From: Leifsonia sp. PS1209
GTDB taxonomy: Bacteria; Actinomycetota; Actinomycetes; Actinomycetales; Microbacteriaceae
DNA: 64,000 nt
Reading direction: 5' to 3'
NCBI RefSeq assembly: GCF_012317045.1
Contig: NZ_CP051154.1
Coordinates: 1,364,001-1,428,000 of the forward strand
Shown: positions 8,132 to 17,381 of the stretch, in pieces
Numbering within the stretch: the first letter of the stretch is position 1
Layout: every line of letters begins with the position of its first letter
The notes under the pieces: model-generated
The model's database searches: none
The model's input: only the letters and a program-made list of their open reading frames with translations
What the model was told of the DNA's origin: nothing
Made by a program: the position numbers and the translations under genes

Positions 8132-9237
8132 TGCCCGAGAAAGCGAATAGTCGTCAGTGGCGGGGCGTCCTGCGTGAATACGCGGACCGCCTGAACATCA
8201 GCGATGCCACTCCGATCGTGACGCTCGGCGAAGGCGGCACGCCGCTGCTGCCCGCTCCTGCGCTCTCCGCGCGCACGGGTGCGAACGTGTTCGTCAAGTT
8301 CGAGGGCATGAACCCCACCGGCTCCTTCAAGGACCGCGGCATGACCATGGCCATCTCGAAGGCCGTCGAGCACGGCGCGAAGGCCGTCATCTGCGCATCC
8401 ACCGGCAACACCTCCGCGTCGGCCGCGGCGTACGCGACGCACGCGGGCATCCAGGCCGTCGTGCTGGTGCCGGAGGGCAAGATCGCGATGGGCAAGCTCA
8501 GCCAGGCCATCGCGCACAACGCGCAGCTGCTGCAGGTGCAGGGCAACTTCGACGACTGTCTCGACATCGCCCGCGAACTCGCGACCAACTACCCGGTCCA
8601 CCTCGTCAACTCGGTCAACCCCGACCGCATCGAGGGCCAGAAGACGGCAGCGTTCGAGGTCGTCGAGGTGCTCGGCGACGCCCCGGACTTCCACATCGTC
8701 CCCGTCGGCAACGCGGGCAACTACACGGCGTACCACCGCGGATACACCGAGGAGCTGCAGCGCGGAGAGGCCACCAAGCTGCCCAGGATGTTCGGCTTCC
8801 AGGCCGCAGGCAGCGCCCCGATCGTTCTCGGCCAGCCCGTCAAGGACCCGGACACCATCGCCACGGCCATCCGCATCGGCAACCCGGCGTCGTGGGAGCT
8901 CGCGCTCAACGCGCGCGACGACAGCGACGGCTACTTCGGCGCGATCTCGGACGAGCACATCCTCGAAGCGCAGCGCATCCTGTCCGCCGAGGTCGGCATC
9001 TTCGTCGAGCCGGCCTCCGCGATCAGCGTCGCCGGTCTGCTGGAGCGCTCGGCCGCCGGGGTCATCCCCGCCGGCGCGACCGTCGTCCTCACCGTCACCG
9101 GCCACGGCCTGAAGGACCCGCAGTGGGCCCTCCGCACCGCTGACGGCTCCGACGTCCAGCCCACCGTCGTCCCCGTGGACACCACCGCCATCGCCGACGT
9201 GCTCGGTCTGGTGGCGAGCGAAAAGGCCACCGCGTGA
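8131..9237 (+). CDS. thrC: threonine synthase
   Basis: ThrC converts O-phosphohomoserine to threonine and phosphate using PLP. The protein has 368 residues. The PLP lysine is K67 in NPTGSFKDRGMT, with the STGNTSASAAAYA loop and GNAGNYTAYHRG phosphate-binding motif. This short class is usual for actinobacteria. It overlaps hom by one base (TAATG) and thrB by 4 nt (GTGA), so translation through hom-thrC-thrB should be coupled. Confidence 0.97.
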   Translation: MPEKANSRQWRGVLREYADRLNISDATPIVTLGEGGTPLLPAPALSARTGANVFVKFEGMNPTGSFKDRGMTMAISKAVEHGAKAVICASTGNTSASAAAYATHAGIQAVVLVPEGKIAMGKLSQAIAHNAQLLQVQGNFDDCLDIARELATNYPVHLVNSVNPDRIEGQKTAAFEVVEVLGDAPDFHIVPVGNAGNYTAYHRGYTEELQRGEATKLPRMFGFQAAGSAPIVLGQPVKDPDTIATAIRIGNPASWELALNARDDSDGYFGAISDEHILEAQRILSAEVGIFVEPASAISVAGLLERSAAGVIPAGATVVLTVTGHGLKDPQWALRTADGSDVQPTVVPVDTTAIADVLGLVASEKATA

Positions 9238-10196
9238 CCTCGCAGGCCGCCGACCTGAGCGGCCGCGCCGTCACGGTCAAGGTTCCGGCGACCAGCGCCA
9301 ACCTCGGCCCGGGCTTCGACACCCTCGGTCTCGCCCTCGCGCTCTACGACGAACTGCAGGTGTCGGTCCGCGACGAGCCCGGCGCGACCGTCGAGGTCAT
9401 CGGCGTCGGAGCCGGCGAGGTGCCCACCGACGAGACCAACCTCGTGGTCCGGGCCATCGCGCACACCTTCGAGTCCGTCGGCATCCCGATGCCGGGGCTG
9501 CAGCTCGTCGCCCGCAACAACATCCCGCACGGCAGGGGACTCGGTTCCTCCGGTGCCGCCATCGTCTCCGGCATCATGGCGGCGAAGGGGCTGCTCGACG
9601 GCATCGTCGACATCGACGCCCAGGGTCTCCTCGCGCTCGCCAACGACATGGAGGGCCACCCGGACAACGTGGCCCCCGCGCTCTTCGGAGGACTCACCAT
9701 CGCGTGGGTCACCCCCGAGGGCCCGCGGTTCAAGAAGCTGATCGTGCACCGCGGCGTCTCTCCGCTCGTGCTCGTGCCGCAGCACGTCATGTCGACGGCG
9801 CTCGCCCGCAGCCTGCAGCCGCAGTCCGTGCCCCACGAGGATGCGGTCTTCAACGTCTCGCGGTCCGCGCTGCTCGTCGCGGCCCTCATCCAGAGCCCCG
9901 AGCTGCTGCACGCGGCAACGGAGGACAAGCTCCACCAGAGCTACCGCGCCTCCGCCATGCCGGAGACCGATCGGCTGATCACGCTGCTGCGGGAGAACGG
10001 GTTCGCCGCTGTCGTCTCGGGAGCAGGCCCGTCGATCCTGGTGCTCTGCAGCGACCCGAGTCAGCGGCTCGCCGCCGCCGAGCTGGTGGCCGCGCAGTCG
10101 GAGACGCCCTGGCAGGCGCTCATGCTCGCGGTCGACTTCAAGGGCGCAACAGTCTCGCAGCTCGCCGCGAAAGCGCTGGACACGCCGGTCGCGTAG
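9234..10196 (+). CDS. thrB: homoserine kinase
   Basis: ThrB is a GHMP-family kinase that phosphorylates homoserine to feed threonine synthase. The 320-residue protein carries the N-terminal motif VPATSANLGPGFDTLG, the ATP loop PHGRGLGSSGAAIVSG and the C-terminal glycine motif AVVSGAGPSILVL. The GTG at 9234 lies inside the thrC stop codon (GTGA). It is the last gene of the lysA-hom-thrC-thrB unit; rho has its own leader downstream. Confidence 0.97.
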   Translation: MTSQAADLSGRAVTVKVPATSANLGPGFDTLGLALALYDELQVSVRDEPGATVEVIGVGAGEVPTDETNLVVRAIAHTFESVGIPMPGLQLVARNNIPHGRGLGSSGAAIVSGIMAAKGLLDGIVDIDAQGLLALANDMEGHPDNVAPALFGGLTIAWVTPEGPRFKKLIVHRGVSPLVLVPQHVMSTALARSLQPQSVPHEDAVFNVSRSALLVAALIQSPELLHAATEDKLHQSYRASAMPETDRLITLLRENGFAAVVSGAGPSILVLCSDPSQRLAAAELVAAQSETPWQALMLAVDFKGATVSQLAAKALDTPVA

Positions 10197-10222
10197 CGTC
10201 AAGAGCAGTCCCGCATCAGTGG

Positions 10223-10415
10223 TAAACTGTGCGTGCACCCGCAGAAACCTCTCCATGAGCGAATCTGATCTTCGGGTGATTTCTAGCAATCATGCCGTCA
10301 CTCCTACCTGTGCACCCGAGTACCTTTCGGTGACACCCCAGAACCGGTAGTTCATGTGACGAGTGCTCCAGAACGACGGCGAGAATCGCGCGTCGGGGGA
10401 AAGGAATCCTCTTCA
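10223..10415 (+). promoter_or_regulatory. putative rho promoter and 190-nt leader
   Basis: A TAAACT -10-like box at 10223-10228 lies about 190 nt upstream of the rho GTG. No convincing -35 was seen. The leader is C-rich in places and carries GTGCACCCG twice (10233-10241, 10310-10318). Long leaders that are sites of Rho autoregulation are known from other bacteria; that role here is inference only. Confidence 0.4.
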
Positions 10416-12602
10416 GTGACTGATGTCGAACTCCACGCCGGGGGCGTGGACACCAGCGACCTGACCTCCCTCAAGGTGGCAGAGCTTCAGGCTCTCGCCG
10501 CCCAGTTGGGACTTCAGGGAGCAACCAAGCTTCGCAAGGGCGAACTCGTGACGGCCATCGCCGCCGCGCGTGCGGAGGCCGCGGGTTCCGCGACCCCCGC
10601 AGCCGAAGCACCCGCTGCCGCACCGGCAGCGGAGAACGCCCGTGCAGCATCCCAGGTCCTCATCGAGCCGCTCATCGCAGAGCCGGCATCGGAGGAGCCG
10701 CACGTCGGAGAGCCCGTGCTGCCGGACGCAGCCGCCGCTCCTGCCGAGCAGGCGCCCCGCCGCCGCGGCTCGCGCCGCGTGTCGAGCGCAGACGGCACCG
10801 GGATCGCAGCAGCGACCCACGTGAACACCGGCGCGACCGGCGTCGACTCGCTCATCCCGGATGTGGATGCGCTGCTCGACTCCGCGCTCGCCAACCGCGA
10901 GTCCGCCGCCCAGCAGGCCGGCGCCGACGGCGACAAGCAGTCGGAGCAGGGCCAGGGTCAGGGCCGCAACCGCCGCCGCGGTCGCGGACGGGACGCCGAC
11001 CAGAACGCTCAGCAGGACCAGGGCGAGAAGGCCGACAACGGCGCAGGATCGCAGGATGCGGGCGACGCGCAGGCTCAGGGCGACGCCCAGGGCGACGGCG
11101 ACCAGCAGCCCCGTCAGGGCCGCAACCGCAACAGGAACCGCAACAAGAACGGCCAGGGCCAGAACGGCCAGCAGGGCGGAGACGCCCAGCAGGCGCAGAA
11201 CCAGCAGGGCGGCCAGCAGGCCGACCGCGACAGGGACCGCGACGACCAGAAGCAGGGCGGCCAGAACGGCCAGCAGAACCGCAACGGTCAGCAGAACCGC
11301 AACGGCGGCCAGGACACCCAGGCCGACGGCGACCGCGCAGGCCGCAGCCGCTACCGCGACCGCAAGCGCCGTGGAAGCACCGGAGCAGACGAGCTCGAGC
11401 CCGAGATCAGCGATGACGACGTGCTCATCCCCGTCGCGGGCATCCTGGATGTGCTCGACAACTACGCGTTCGTCCGCACCTCCGGCTACCTGCCGGGCGC
11501 CAGCGACGTCTACGTCTCCCTCGGCCAGGTCAAGAAGTACAACCTGCGCAAGGGCGACGCCGTCGTCGGAGCCATCCGCCAGCCGCGCGAGGGTGAGAAC
11601 AACACCCGCCAGAAGTACAACGCCATCGTCAAGGTCGACTCGATCAACGGCCAGACCATCGACGAGGCGGCAGGCCGCGTCGAGTTCGGCAAGCTGACCC
11701 CGCTCTACCCGCAGGAGCGCCTGCGCCTCGAGACGGAGCCCGGCAAGCTGACGCAGCGCATCATCGACCTCGTCGCCCCCATCGGCAAGGGCCAGCGCGG
11801 CCTCATCGTCGCGCCGCCGAAGGCCGGCAAGACGATCGTCATGCAGCAGATCGCGAACGCCATCACCACGAACAACCCTGAGGTGCACCTCATGGTCGTC
11901 CTGGTCGACGAGCGTCCGGAAGAGGTCACCGACATGCAGCGCACGGTGAAGGGTGAGGTCATCGCCTCCACCTTCGACCGTCCGGCAGAAGACCACACCA
12001 CGGTCGCCGAGCTCGCCATCGAGCGTGCGAAGCGTCTGGTGGAGCTCGGCCACGACGTCGTCGTGCTGCTCGACTCGATCACCCGCCTGGGCCGGGCGTA
12101 CAACCTGGCTGCTCCCGCATCCGGTCGCATCCTCTCCGGTGGTGTCGACGCCTCTGCGTTGTACCCGCCGAAGCGCTTCTTCGGCGCCGCCCGCAACATC
12201 GAGCACGGCGGATCGCTCACGATCCTCGCCTCGGCGCTCGTCGAGACCGGTTCCAAGATGGACGAGGTCATCTTCGAGGAGTTCAAGGGCACCGGCAACA
12301 TGGAGCTCCGCCTGTCCCGCCAGATGGCGGACAAGCGCATCTTCCCCGCTGTCGACGTCAACGCATCCGGCACCCGCCGCGAAGAGATGCTGATGGGCGC
12401 GGACGAGGTCAAGATCACCTGGAAGCTGCGTCGTGCCCTCGCCGGCCTCGACCAGCAGCAGGCGCTCGAGATCGTGCTCGGCCGTCTCAAGGAGACCTCG
12501 AGCAACGTCGAGTTCCTGATGCAGGTCCAGAAGTCGATGCCCGCGCCGGCCAACGGCCACGGCACCGCGCACTCGCACGGCCACGAGAACGACCACCGCT
12601 AG
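10416..12602 (+). CDS. rho: transcription termination factor Rho with long disordered insert
   Basis: Rho is a hexameric RNA helicase that terminates untranslated transcripts. The 728-residue protein has an N-terminal helical domain (about 1-55, SLKVAELQALAAQLGLQG). A disordered stretch follows, with residues about 165-320 almost entirely Gln, Asn, Asp, Gly and Arg. Next come the RNA-binding cold-shock domain (GILDVLDNYAFVRTSGYL) and the ATPase core with Walker A APPKAGKT at about residue 467. Actinobacterial Rhos are known for such inserts; most Rhos have about 420 residues. I chose the GTG at 10416 because AAAGGAA precedes it at good spacing; the frame is open from 10356. Confidence 0.97.
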   Translation: MTDVELHAGGVDTSDLTSLKVAELQALAAQLGLQGATKLRKGELVTAIAAARAEAAGSATPAAEAPAAAPAAENARAASQVLIEPLIAEPASEEPHVGEPVLPDAAAAPAEQAPRRRGSRRVSSADGTGIAAATHVNTGATGVDSLIPDVDALLDSALANRESAAQQAGADGDKQSEQGQGQGRNRRRGRGRDADQNAQQDQGEKADNGAGSQDAGDAQAQGDAQGDGDQQPRQGRNRNRNRNKNGQGQNGQQGGDAQQAQNQQGGQQADRDRDRDDQKQGGQNGQQNRNGQQNRNGGQDTQADGDRAGRSRYRDRKRRGSTGADELEPEISDDDVLIPVAGILDVLDNYAFVRTSGYLPGASDVYVSLGQVKKYNLRKGDAVVGAIRQPREGENNTRQKYNAIVKVDSINGQTIDEAAGRVEFGKLTPLYPQERLRLETEPGKLTQRIIDLVAPIGKGQRGLIVAPPKAGKTIVMQQIANAITTNNPEVHLMVVLVDERPEEVTDMQRTVKGEVIASTFDRPAEDHTTVAELAIERAKRLVELGHDVVVLLDSITRLGRAYNLAAPASGRILSGGVDASALYPPKRFFGAARNIEHGGSLTILASALVETGSKMDEVIFEEFKGTGNMELRLSRQMADKRIFPAVDVNASGTRREEMLMGADEVKITWKLRRALAGLDQQQALEIVLGRLKETSSNVEFLMQVQKSMPAPANGHGTAHSHGHENDHR

Positions 12603-12607
12603 CTGAG

Positions 12608-12653
12608 AAGTGCCCGCCGACCCCGCAGAACCGCGGAGTCGACGGGCACTTTT
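12608..12653 (+). terminator. intrinsic terminator after rho
   Basis: The arms AAGTGCCCG (12608-12616) and CGGGCACTT (12643-12651) pair perfectly, with partial pairing continuing inward (CGAC/GTCG, CCGC/GCGG) to an AGAACC loop. The run ACTTTTCC follows. It begins 6 nt after the rho stop, so prfA is probably transcribed from its own promoter or by read-through. Confidence 0.85.
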
Positions 12654-12695
12654 CCGTTCCCGGACACGCTCGTACCCACTCAGAAAGAAGACGCA

Positions 12696-13772
12696 ATGTT
12701 CGAATCGGTGAACAGCCTGATCGCCGAGCACGACGACCTGCAGGAGCAGCTCGCCGACCCGGAGCTGCACAGCGATCCCGTGCGGTCCAAGAAGGTCAAC
12801 CGGCGCTATGCGGAACTCAGCCGCATCGTCGCCGCGTACCACCAGTGGAAGCAGCTGGAGGACGACCTCGCGGCGGCGAAGGAGCTGGCAGCGGAGGACG
12901 AGGCGTTCGCCGAGGAGGTGCCCGGGCTCGAAGCGAGCCTGGAGGAGTCCGGCGAGAAGCTGCGCAGGCTGCTGATCCCGCGCGACCCCAACGACAGCCG
13001 CGACGTCATCATGGAGATCAAGATGGGCGAGGGCGGGGCGGAGTCCGCGCTGTTCGCCGCCGACCTGCTCCGGATGTACCTGCACTACGCGGAGTCGAAG
13101 AAGTGGAAGACCGAGATCCTGGAGCAGACCTCCAGCGACCTCGGCGGCATCAAAGACGTCCAGCTCGCGATCAAGGGCTCGTCCAGCGACCCGGCGGAGG
13201 GCGTCTGGGCACACCTGAAGTACGAGGGCGGGGTGCACCGCGTTCAGCGGGTGCCGGCGACCGAGTCGCAGGGACGCATCCACACGTCCGCGGCGGGCGT
13301 GCTCGTCTTCCCCGAGGTGGATGAGCCGGAGGAGGTCGAGATCAACCAGAACGACCTGAAGATCGACGTCTACCGGTCGAGCGGCCCCGGCGGCCAGTCG
13401 GTCAACACGACGGACTCCGCCGTGCGCATCACGCACCTCCCGACCGGCATCGTCGTGGCGATGCAGAACGAGAAGAGCCAGCTGCAGAACCGCGAGGCCG
13501 GGATGCGCGTGCTGCGCGCCCGCGTGCTCGCGCGCCAGCAGGAGGAACTGGATGCGGAGGCCGCCGCCGTGCGCAAGAGCCAGATCCGCACGATGGACCG
13601 TTCAGAGCGCATCCGCACGTACAACTTCCCGGAGAACCGGATCGCCGACCACCGCACCGGCTACAAGGCGTACAACCTCGACGCCGTCATGAACGGTGCC
13701 CTGGAGCCGGTCATCGACTCCTGCATCCAGGCCGACGAGGAGTCCCGCCTGGCCGACCTCGCCACCGACTGA
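12696..13772 (+). CDS. prfA: peptide chain release factor 1
   Basis: RF1 recognises UAA and UAG and triggers release of the finished peptide. The 358-residue protein has the codon-recognition tripeptide PAT ([11 protein letters not shown]), which distinguishes RF1 from RF2, and the peptidyl-hydrolysis motif GGQ in [18 protein letters not shown]. The ATG at 12696 follows AGAAAGAAG. In actinobacteria prmC, its methyltransferase, normally follows directly. Here cysE and cysK on the opposite strand are inserted between them. Confidence 0.98.
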   Translation: MFESVNSLIAEHDDLQEQLADPELHSDPVRSKKVNRRYAELSRIVAAYHQWKQLEDDLAAAKELAAEDEAFAEEVPGLEASLEESGEKLRRLLIPRDPNDSRDVIMEIKMGEGGAESALFAADLLRMYLHYAESKKWKTEILEQTSSDLGGIKDVQLAIKGSSSDPAEGVWAHLKYEGGVHRVQRVPATESQGRIHTSAAGVLVFPEVDEPEEVEINQNDLKIDVYRSSGPGGQSVNTTDSAVRITHLPTGIVVAMQNEKSQLQNREAGMRVLRARVLARQQEELDAEAAAVRKSQIRTMDRSERIRTYNFPENRIADHRTGYKAYNLDAVMNGALEPVIDSCIQADEESRLADLATD

Positions 13773-13780
13773 CCTTCTCC

Positions 13781-13813
13781 CGACCCGGCTGTCAGATGTA
13801 GATGGCCGGGTCG
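13781..13813. terminator. bidirectional hairpin between convergent prfA and cysE
   Basis: CGACCCGGC (13781-13789) and GCCGGGTCG (13805-13813) form a perfect 9-bp stem with a 15-nt loop that contains the cysE stop codon. The right arm lies inside the cysE coding sequence. The spacing to both stops makes a shared terminator likely. Confidence 0.6.
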
Positions 13814-14364
13814 AGGAAGTCGTCGCCGGGGATCTGCTCGTGGCCGGTGCGCGGGCGAGCGCGGGCCGGGACGCCGGTGAGGACGGACCCCGACGGGGAG
13901 TCGTGGATGACGACGGCGTTCGCGCCGATCACGGTGTGCGACCCGATCGAGATCGCGCCGAGCACCTTCGCCCCTGCGCCGACGATCACACCGTCGCCGA
14001 TCGTCGGGTGCCGCTTGCCGTGACCGCTGCCCTTCCCGCCCAGGGTGACGCCGTGGTACAGCATCACGTCGTCGCCGACGAAGGTGGTCTCGCCGATCAC
14101 CACGCCCATCCCGTGGTCGATGAAGAAGCGCCGTCCGATCGTGGCGCCCGGGTGGATCTCGATGCCGGTCAGGAACCGGGTGAACTGCGACAGGAACCGC
14201 GCAGGCATCTTCAGCCCTGACCGCCACAGCCGGTGGGCGAGGCGGTAGGACCAGATCGCGTGCAGGCCGGAGTACGCCGTGAAGACCTCGAAACCGCTGC
14301 GCGCTGCAGGATCGTGTTTGCGCGCGTTCGCGATGTCCTCACGGATGCGGGAGATGAACGCCAA
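13792..14364 (-). CDS. cysE: serine O-acetyltransferase
   Basis: CysE acetylates serine with acetyl-CoA to give O-acetylserine for cysteine synthesis. It has a short helical N-domain ([16 protein letters not shown]) followed by a left-handed beta-helix of hexapeptide repeats ([26 protein letters not shown]). The C-terminus is DPAIYI. A terminal isoleucine is the residue that inserts into the CysK active site in the cysteine-synthase complex, which suits the adjacent cysK. The start is uncertain: TTG at 14364 ([11 protein letters not shown]) lies just past the cysK stop, while an in-frame ATG at 14415 would overlap cysK by 47 nt. Confidence 0.9.
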   Translation of the reverse strand: MAFISRIREDIANARKHDPAARSGFEVFTAYSGLHAIWSYRLAHRLWRSGLKMPARFLSQFTRFLTGIEIHPGATIGRRFFIDHGMGVVIGETTFVGDDVMLYHGVTLGGKGSGHGKRHPTIGDGVIVGAGAKVLGAISIGSHTVIGANAVVIHDSPSGSVLTGVPARARPRTGHEQIPGDDFLDPAIYI

Positions 14365-14368
14365 TGGA

Positions 14369-15307
14369 TCAGTCCAGCAGGTCGGCCCAGAGCGGGGTCG
14401 AGATGTAGCGCTCACCGGTGTCGCACACCACGGCGACGATGGTCTTGCCCGCGTTCTCCGGCCGCTTCGCGAGCTGCAGGGCAGCCCAGACGATCGCTCC
14501 GGACGAGATCCCGGCGAGGATGCCCTCCTCGCTGGCGAGCTTCTTCGCGATGTCGAGAGCGTCGTCGAACGACACGTCGACGACCTCGTCGTAGATCGTG
14601 GTGTCCAGGATCTCCGGCACGAAGTTCGCGCCGATGCCCTGGATCTTGTGCGGCCCTGGCTTGCCGCCGTTCAGGATGGGGGAGTCGATCGGCTCAACGG
14701 CGACCACCTGCACGCCGGGCTTCCGCTCCTTCAGCACTTGGCCGACACCGGTGATGGTGCCTCCTGTGCCGACGCCGGCGACGAAGATGTCGACACCGCC
14801 GTCGGTGTCCTCCCAGATCTCCTCCGCGGTCGTCGCGCGGTGGATGGCGGGGTTGGCCTCGTTCGCGAACTGCTGCGCCCAGATGGCGTTCTCGGTGTTC
14901 GCGACGATCTCCTTGGCCTTCTCGACCGCTCCGCGCATCCCGTCCGGTCCCGGCGTGAGCACGATCTCCGCGCCGAACGCGCGCAGCAGCACGCGGCGTT
15001 CCTTGCTCATCGTCTCCGGCATGGTCAGGATCACCTTGTATCCGCGGGCGGCGCCGACCATCGCGAGCGCGATGCCGGTGTTGCCGCTCGTGCCCTCGAC
15101 GACGGTGCCGCCCGGACGCAGCGCTCCCGCCTTCTCCGCCGCGTCGATGATCGCGACGCCGATGCGGTCTTTGACGCTGCCGGCGGGGTTGTAGAACTCC
15201 AGTTTGCCGAGCACCGTCGCGCCGACGCCTTCGGCGATGCGATTGAGCTTGACGAGCGGGGTCCTTCCGACCGCCTCGGTGATGTTCTCGTAGACGTGAC
15301 CAGTCAT
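14369..15307 (-). CDS. cysK: cysteine synthase (O-acetylserine sulfhydrylase)
   Basis: CysK makes cysteine from O-acetylserine and sulfide using PLP. The 312-residue protein has the PLP lysine K46 in [11 protein letters not shown], the substrate loop [12 protein letters not shown] and the glycine-rich phosphate loop [12 protein letters not shown]. It is upstream of cysE on the same strand, the usual pairing for the CysK-CysE complex. The upstream region (15308-15420) is shared with divergent prmC. The ATG at 15307 follows GAGGAAGAGCC. Confidence 0.97.
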   Translation of the reverse strand: MTGHVYENITEAVGRTPLVKLNRIAEGVGATVLGKLEFYNPAGSVKDRIGVAIIDAAEKAGALRPGGTVVEGTSGNTGIALAMVGAARGYKVILTMPETMSKERRVLLRAFGAEIVLTPGPDGMRGAVEKAKEIVANTENAIWAQQFANEANPAIHRATTAEEIWEDTDGGVDIFVAGVGTGGTITGVGQVLKERKPGVQVVAVEPIDSPILNGGKPGPHKIQGIGANFVPEILDTTIYDEVVDVSFDDALDIAKKLASEEGILAGISSGAIVWAALQLAKRPENAGKTIVAVVCDTGERYISTPLWADLLD

Positions 15308-15405
15308 GGCTCTTCCTCGTTGACGCGGGTGGACGGTGTGAAAGCCTTACAACTCTATTCCCGTCGCGGCGGGTAACCGCCTGTGTGACTCCTGGGGGCG
15401 TGCCG

Positions 15406-15421
15406 TAGGCTCGACGGGCGA
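15406..15421 (+). promoter_or_regulatory. -10 element of prmC; leaderless start
   Basis: TAGGCT at 15406-15411 lies 9 nt before the prmC ATG, and there is no Shine-Dalgarno sequence in between. This fits transcription starting at or next to the start codon. Confidence 0.5.
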
Positions 15422-16299
15422 TGTCATCCGAAGCCAGCTCCCCTCCGTCCGTCCGCTCCGTCAGAGACGAGGTCGCAGCGCTCCTCGCGCGCGCGGGCGT
15501 CCCCGACCCGGAGGTCGACGCCGACCTGCTCGTCGGCCATGTGCTCGGCGAGGGGCGCGGGCGCGTGCAGGCGCTCATCCACCTGGATGCGACAGTCCAG
15601 GATGCGGACGTGTCGCGCATCAGAGAACTCGCAGAACGCCGCGCCACCCGCGAGCCTTTGCAGCACATCACCGGCACCGCCCCGTTCCGCTCGCTGGAGC
15701 TGGCCGTCGGGCCCGGCGTGTTCGTCCCACGGCCGGAGACCGAGCAGGTGGTGCAGTTCGCGATCGACGCACTGCGCTCCGTGCCGAGTGCAGAGCCGAT
15801 CGGCGTCGACCTCGGCACGGGGAGCGGGGCGATCGCGCTGGCGATGGCGACGGAGGTGCCGCACGCGCGCATCCACGCCGTCGAGAACTCGCCGGAGGCG
15901 TTCATCTGGGCCAGACGCAACGTGGAGGAGTCCGGCGTCACGAACGCCAGGGTCGTGTTCGTGGACCTGGCCGACGCGCTGCCCGAACTCGACGGCACGG
16001 TCGACGTCGTCATCTCGAACCCGCCCTACATCCCGGCCGAGGCGATCCCGCGCGACCCGGAGGTGCGGCTCTACGACCCGCCCGCCGCGCTGTACGGCGG
16101 CCAGGACGGCCTCGACGTCGTCCGGACGATCTCGCGCGTCGCCCAGCGGCTGCTGCACGAGGGCGGAACGCTCGTCCTGGAGCACGGCGAGCTGCAGGGA
16201 GCCGAGATCCGGGAGATGCTCACCGCGGACGGGTGGCGTGCCGCCGCGACGCACCGCGATCTGACGACGCGCGACCGCACGACGACCGCGATTCGCTAG
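15421..16299 (+). CDS. prmC: release-factor glutamine N5-methyltransferase
   Basis: PrmC methylates the glutamine of the GGQ motif of release factors using S-adenosylmethionine. The 292-residue protein has an N-terminal helical recognition domain, the SAM-binding motif GVDLGTGSGAIALA and the catalytic NPPY motif (VISNPPYIP). The leading 15 residues are Ser/Pro-rich. Its partner prfA is 1.6 kb upstream. The stop codon lies inside a 22-bp tandem duplication shared with the convergent TetR gene. Confidence 0.96.
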   Translation: MSSEASSPPSVRSVRDEVAALLARAGVPDPEVDADLLVGHVLGEGRGRVQALIHLDATVQDADVSRIRELAERRATREPLQHITGTAPFRSLELAVGPGVFVPRPETEQVVQFAIDALRSVPSAEPIGVDLGTGSGAIALAMATEVPHARIHAVENSPEAFIWARRNVEESGVTNARVVFVDLADALPELDGTVDVVISNPPYIPAEAIPRDPEVRLYDPPAALYGGQDGLDVVRTISRVAQRLLHEGGTLVLEHGELQGAEIREMLTADGWRAAATHRDLTTRDRTTTAIR

Positions 16300-16337
16300 C
16301 CCTTCTGCCGCGCGCCGCTAGCCCTTCTGGCGCGCGC
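16294..16337. repeat. 22-bp tandem duplication at convergent stop codons
   Basis: CGCTAGCCCTTCTG occurs at 16294-16307 and again at 16316-16329. The following 8 nt differ at one base (CCGCGCGC, GCGCGCGC), so two 22-bp units match at 21 of 22 positions. Copy 1 contains the prmC stop (TAG, 16297-16299). Copy 2 contains the stop of the opposing TetR gene (16320-16318). Replication slippage is the simplest origin. Confidence 0.85.
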
Positions 16338-17262
16338 GGCGCTCCTCCTCCTTCGCCAGCCGCTCGCGCACCTTCGCGATCACCTCGCGCTCCCGCTTCC
16401 GCGCCTCCCGCAGCTGCGACTCCGCCTCCCTGCGGGCCTTCGCCGCCTCGCGGATCGCCTTGTCGTTCGGCACGGGCTCCGGCCGGGGCTCGTAGGCCGT
16501 GACCGGCTCGCCGCTGCGCCGGGACGACACGTAGTGCTCGATGCCGTCCAGGATGCGTTCCAGCCCGAACGCGAAGTCGTCCTGGTCGTCGTCGCCCTCT
16601 GCGTCCGAGTACGTGCCGGAGAGCACAAGCGGCGACAGGTATGGGAAGCGCTCAGGGGTGACGAGCTCGGCCAGCGCCGCGGTGAACGCCTCGCCGCGCT
16701 GCGGAGGGCCGTCCAGCTGCCGGGAGCGGGTCACATCCCGTTCGACCACCGCGGTCGCGCGCGCGTACGAGCTGAGCAGCAGGGCCGTCGACATCTTTTC
16801 CGGCTCGGTGAGCGGCAGGTCCTTCATCACCCGCAGTCCCCAGTCGAGCACGGCGAGGTTGTTGGGCATCAGCGGCATCCCGGCGATCGGGATGTCGGGG
16901 AACCAGGGGTGCGCCTGAATCACCTGGATGCTGGCCATCGCCCAGAGGCGCAGCCCGCTCCGCCAGTCGGTGTCCTCCTCCTCGGAGGGGATCGGCACGG
17001 CGCAGACCGCATCCTGCATCAGGGCGAGCACGTCGTCCTTGCTGGTGACGTAGCGGTAGAGGGACATCGTGGTGAAGCCGAGCGCCGTCGCGATCTTGCT
17101 CATCGAGACCGCAGCGAGGCCTTCGTCGTCGGCGAGCTGGATCGCCGCGTCGACGATCCGCTCGATGCTGAGCTCGCGTTTCGGCCCGCGCTGCGGGCGC
17201 TCTGCGACTCCCCAGCTGAGCGCTACGGCTCGGGGGAGTGCTTCTTCGACGGCATCGGCCAT
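16318..17262 (-). CDS. TetR-family regulator with charged C-terminal coiled coil
   Basis: The 314-residue protein has a TetR DNA-binding domain (about residues 30-80: IVDAAIQLADDEGLAAVSMSKI, then LGFTTMSLYRYVTSKDDVL). The ligand domain is of the type found near drug-efflux genes (PNNLAVLDWGLRVM). The last 55 residues are a highly charged helix rich in Arg, Glu and Lys, predicted as a coiled coil and not usual for TetR proteins of about 200-230 residues. It is divergent from the DrrAB-type ABC operon and is the likely repressor of it through the direct repeats at 17307-17337. Confidence 0.9.
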   Translation of the reverse strand: MADAVEEALPRAVALSWGVAERPQRGPKRELSIERIVDAAIQLADDEGLAAVSMSKIATALGFTTMSLYRYVTSKDDVLALMQDAVCAVPIPSEEEDTDWRSGLRLWAMASIQVIQAHPWFPDIPIAGMPLMPNNLAVLDWGLRVMKDLPLTEPEKMSTALLLSSYARATAVVERDVTRSRQLDGPPQRGEAFTAALAELVTPERFPYLSPLVLSGTYSDAEGDDDQDDFAFGLERILDGIEHYVSSRRSGEPVTAYEPRPEPVPNDKAIREAAKARREAESQLREARKREREVIAKVRERLAKEEERRARQKG

Positions 17263-17280
17263 GTCGCGCCCTTTCGGTTG

Positions 17281-17337
17281 TTGACACCCATCCTAGAACT
17301 GTGTATACCTTAAACAAAACAGCGTGCACCATAAACA
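17281..17337 (+). promoter_or_regulatory. promoter of the ABC exporter operon with direct-repeat operator
   Basis: A near-consensus promoter is visible: TTGACA at 17281-17286, a 17-bp spacer, then TATACC at 17304-17309. A 10-bp direct repeat ACCWTAAACA occurs at 17307-17316 and 17328-17337, exactly 21 bp (two helical turns) apart. The first copy overlaps the -10 box. The region is clearly AT-richer than its surroundings. I infer an operator for the divergent TetR protein. Confidence 0.65.
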
Positions 17338-17381
17338 GTTTGCGTCGTACTCAGAAGAGTGGATGCAGAAAGGAACCGATC

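Noticed and set aside
10977..11360. A tandem repeat or CRISPR-like array within rho
   Set aside because: The repetitive look comes from Gln/Asn/Asp/Gly/Arg codons in the disordered insert. Units vary in length and sequence and stay in the reading frame.
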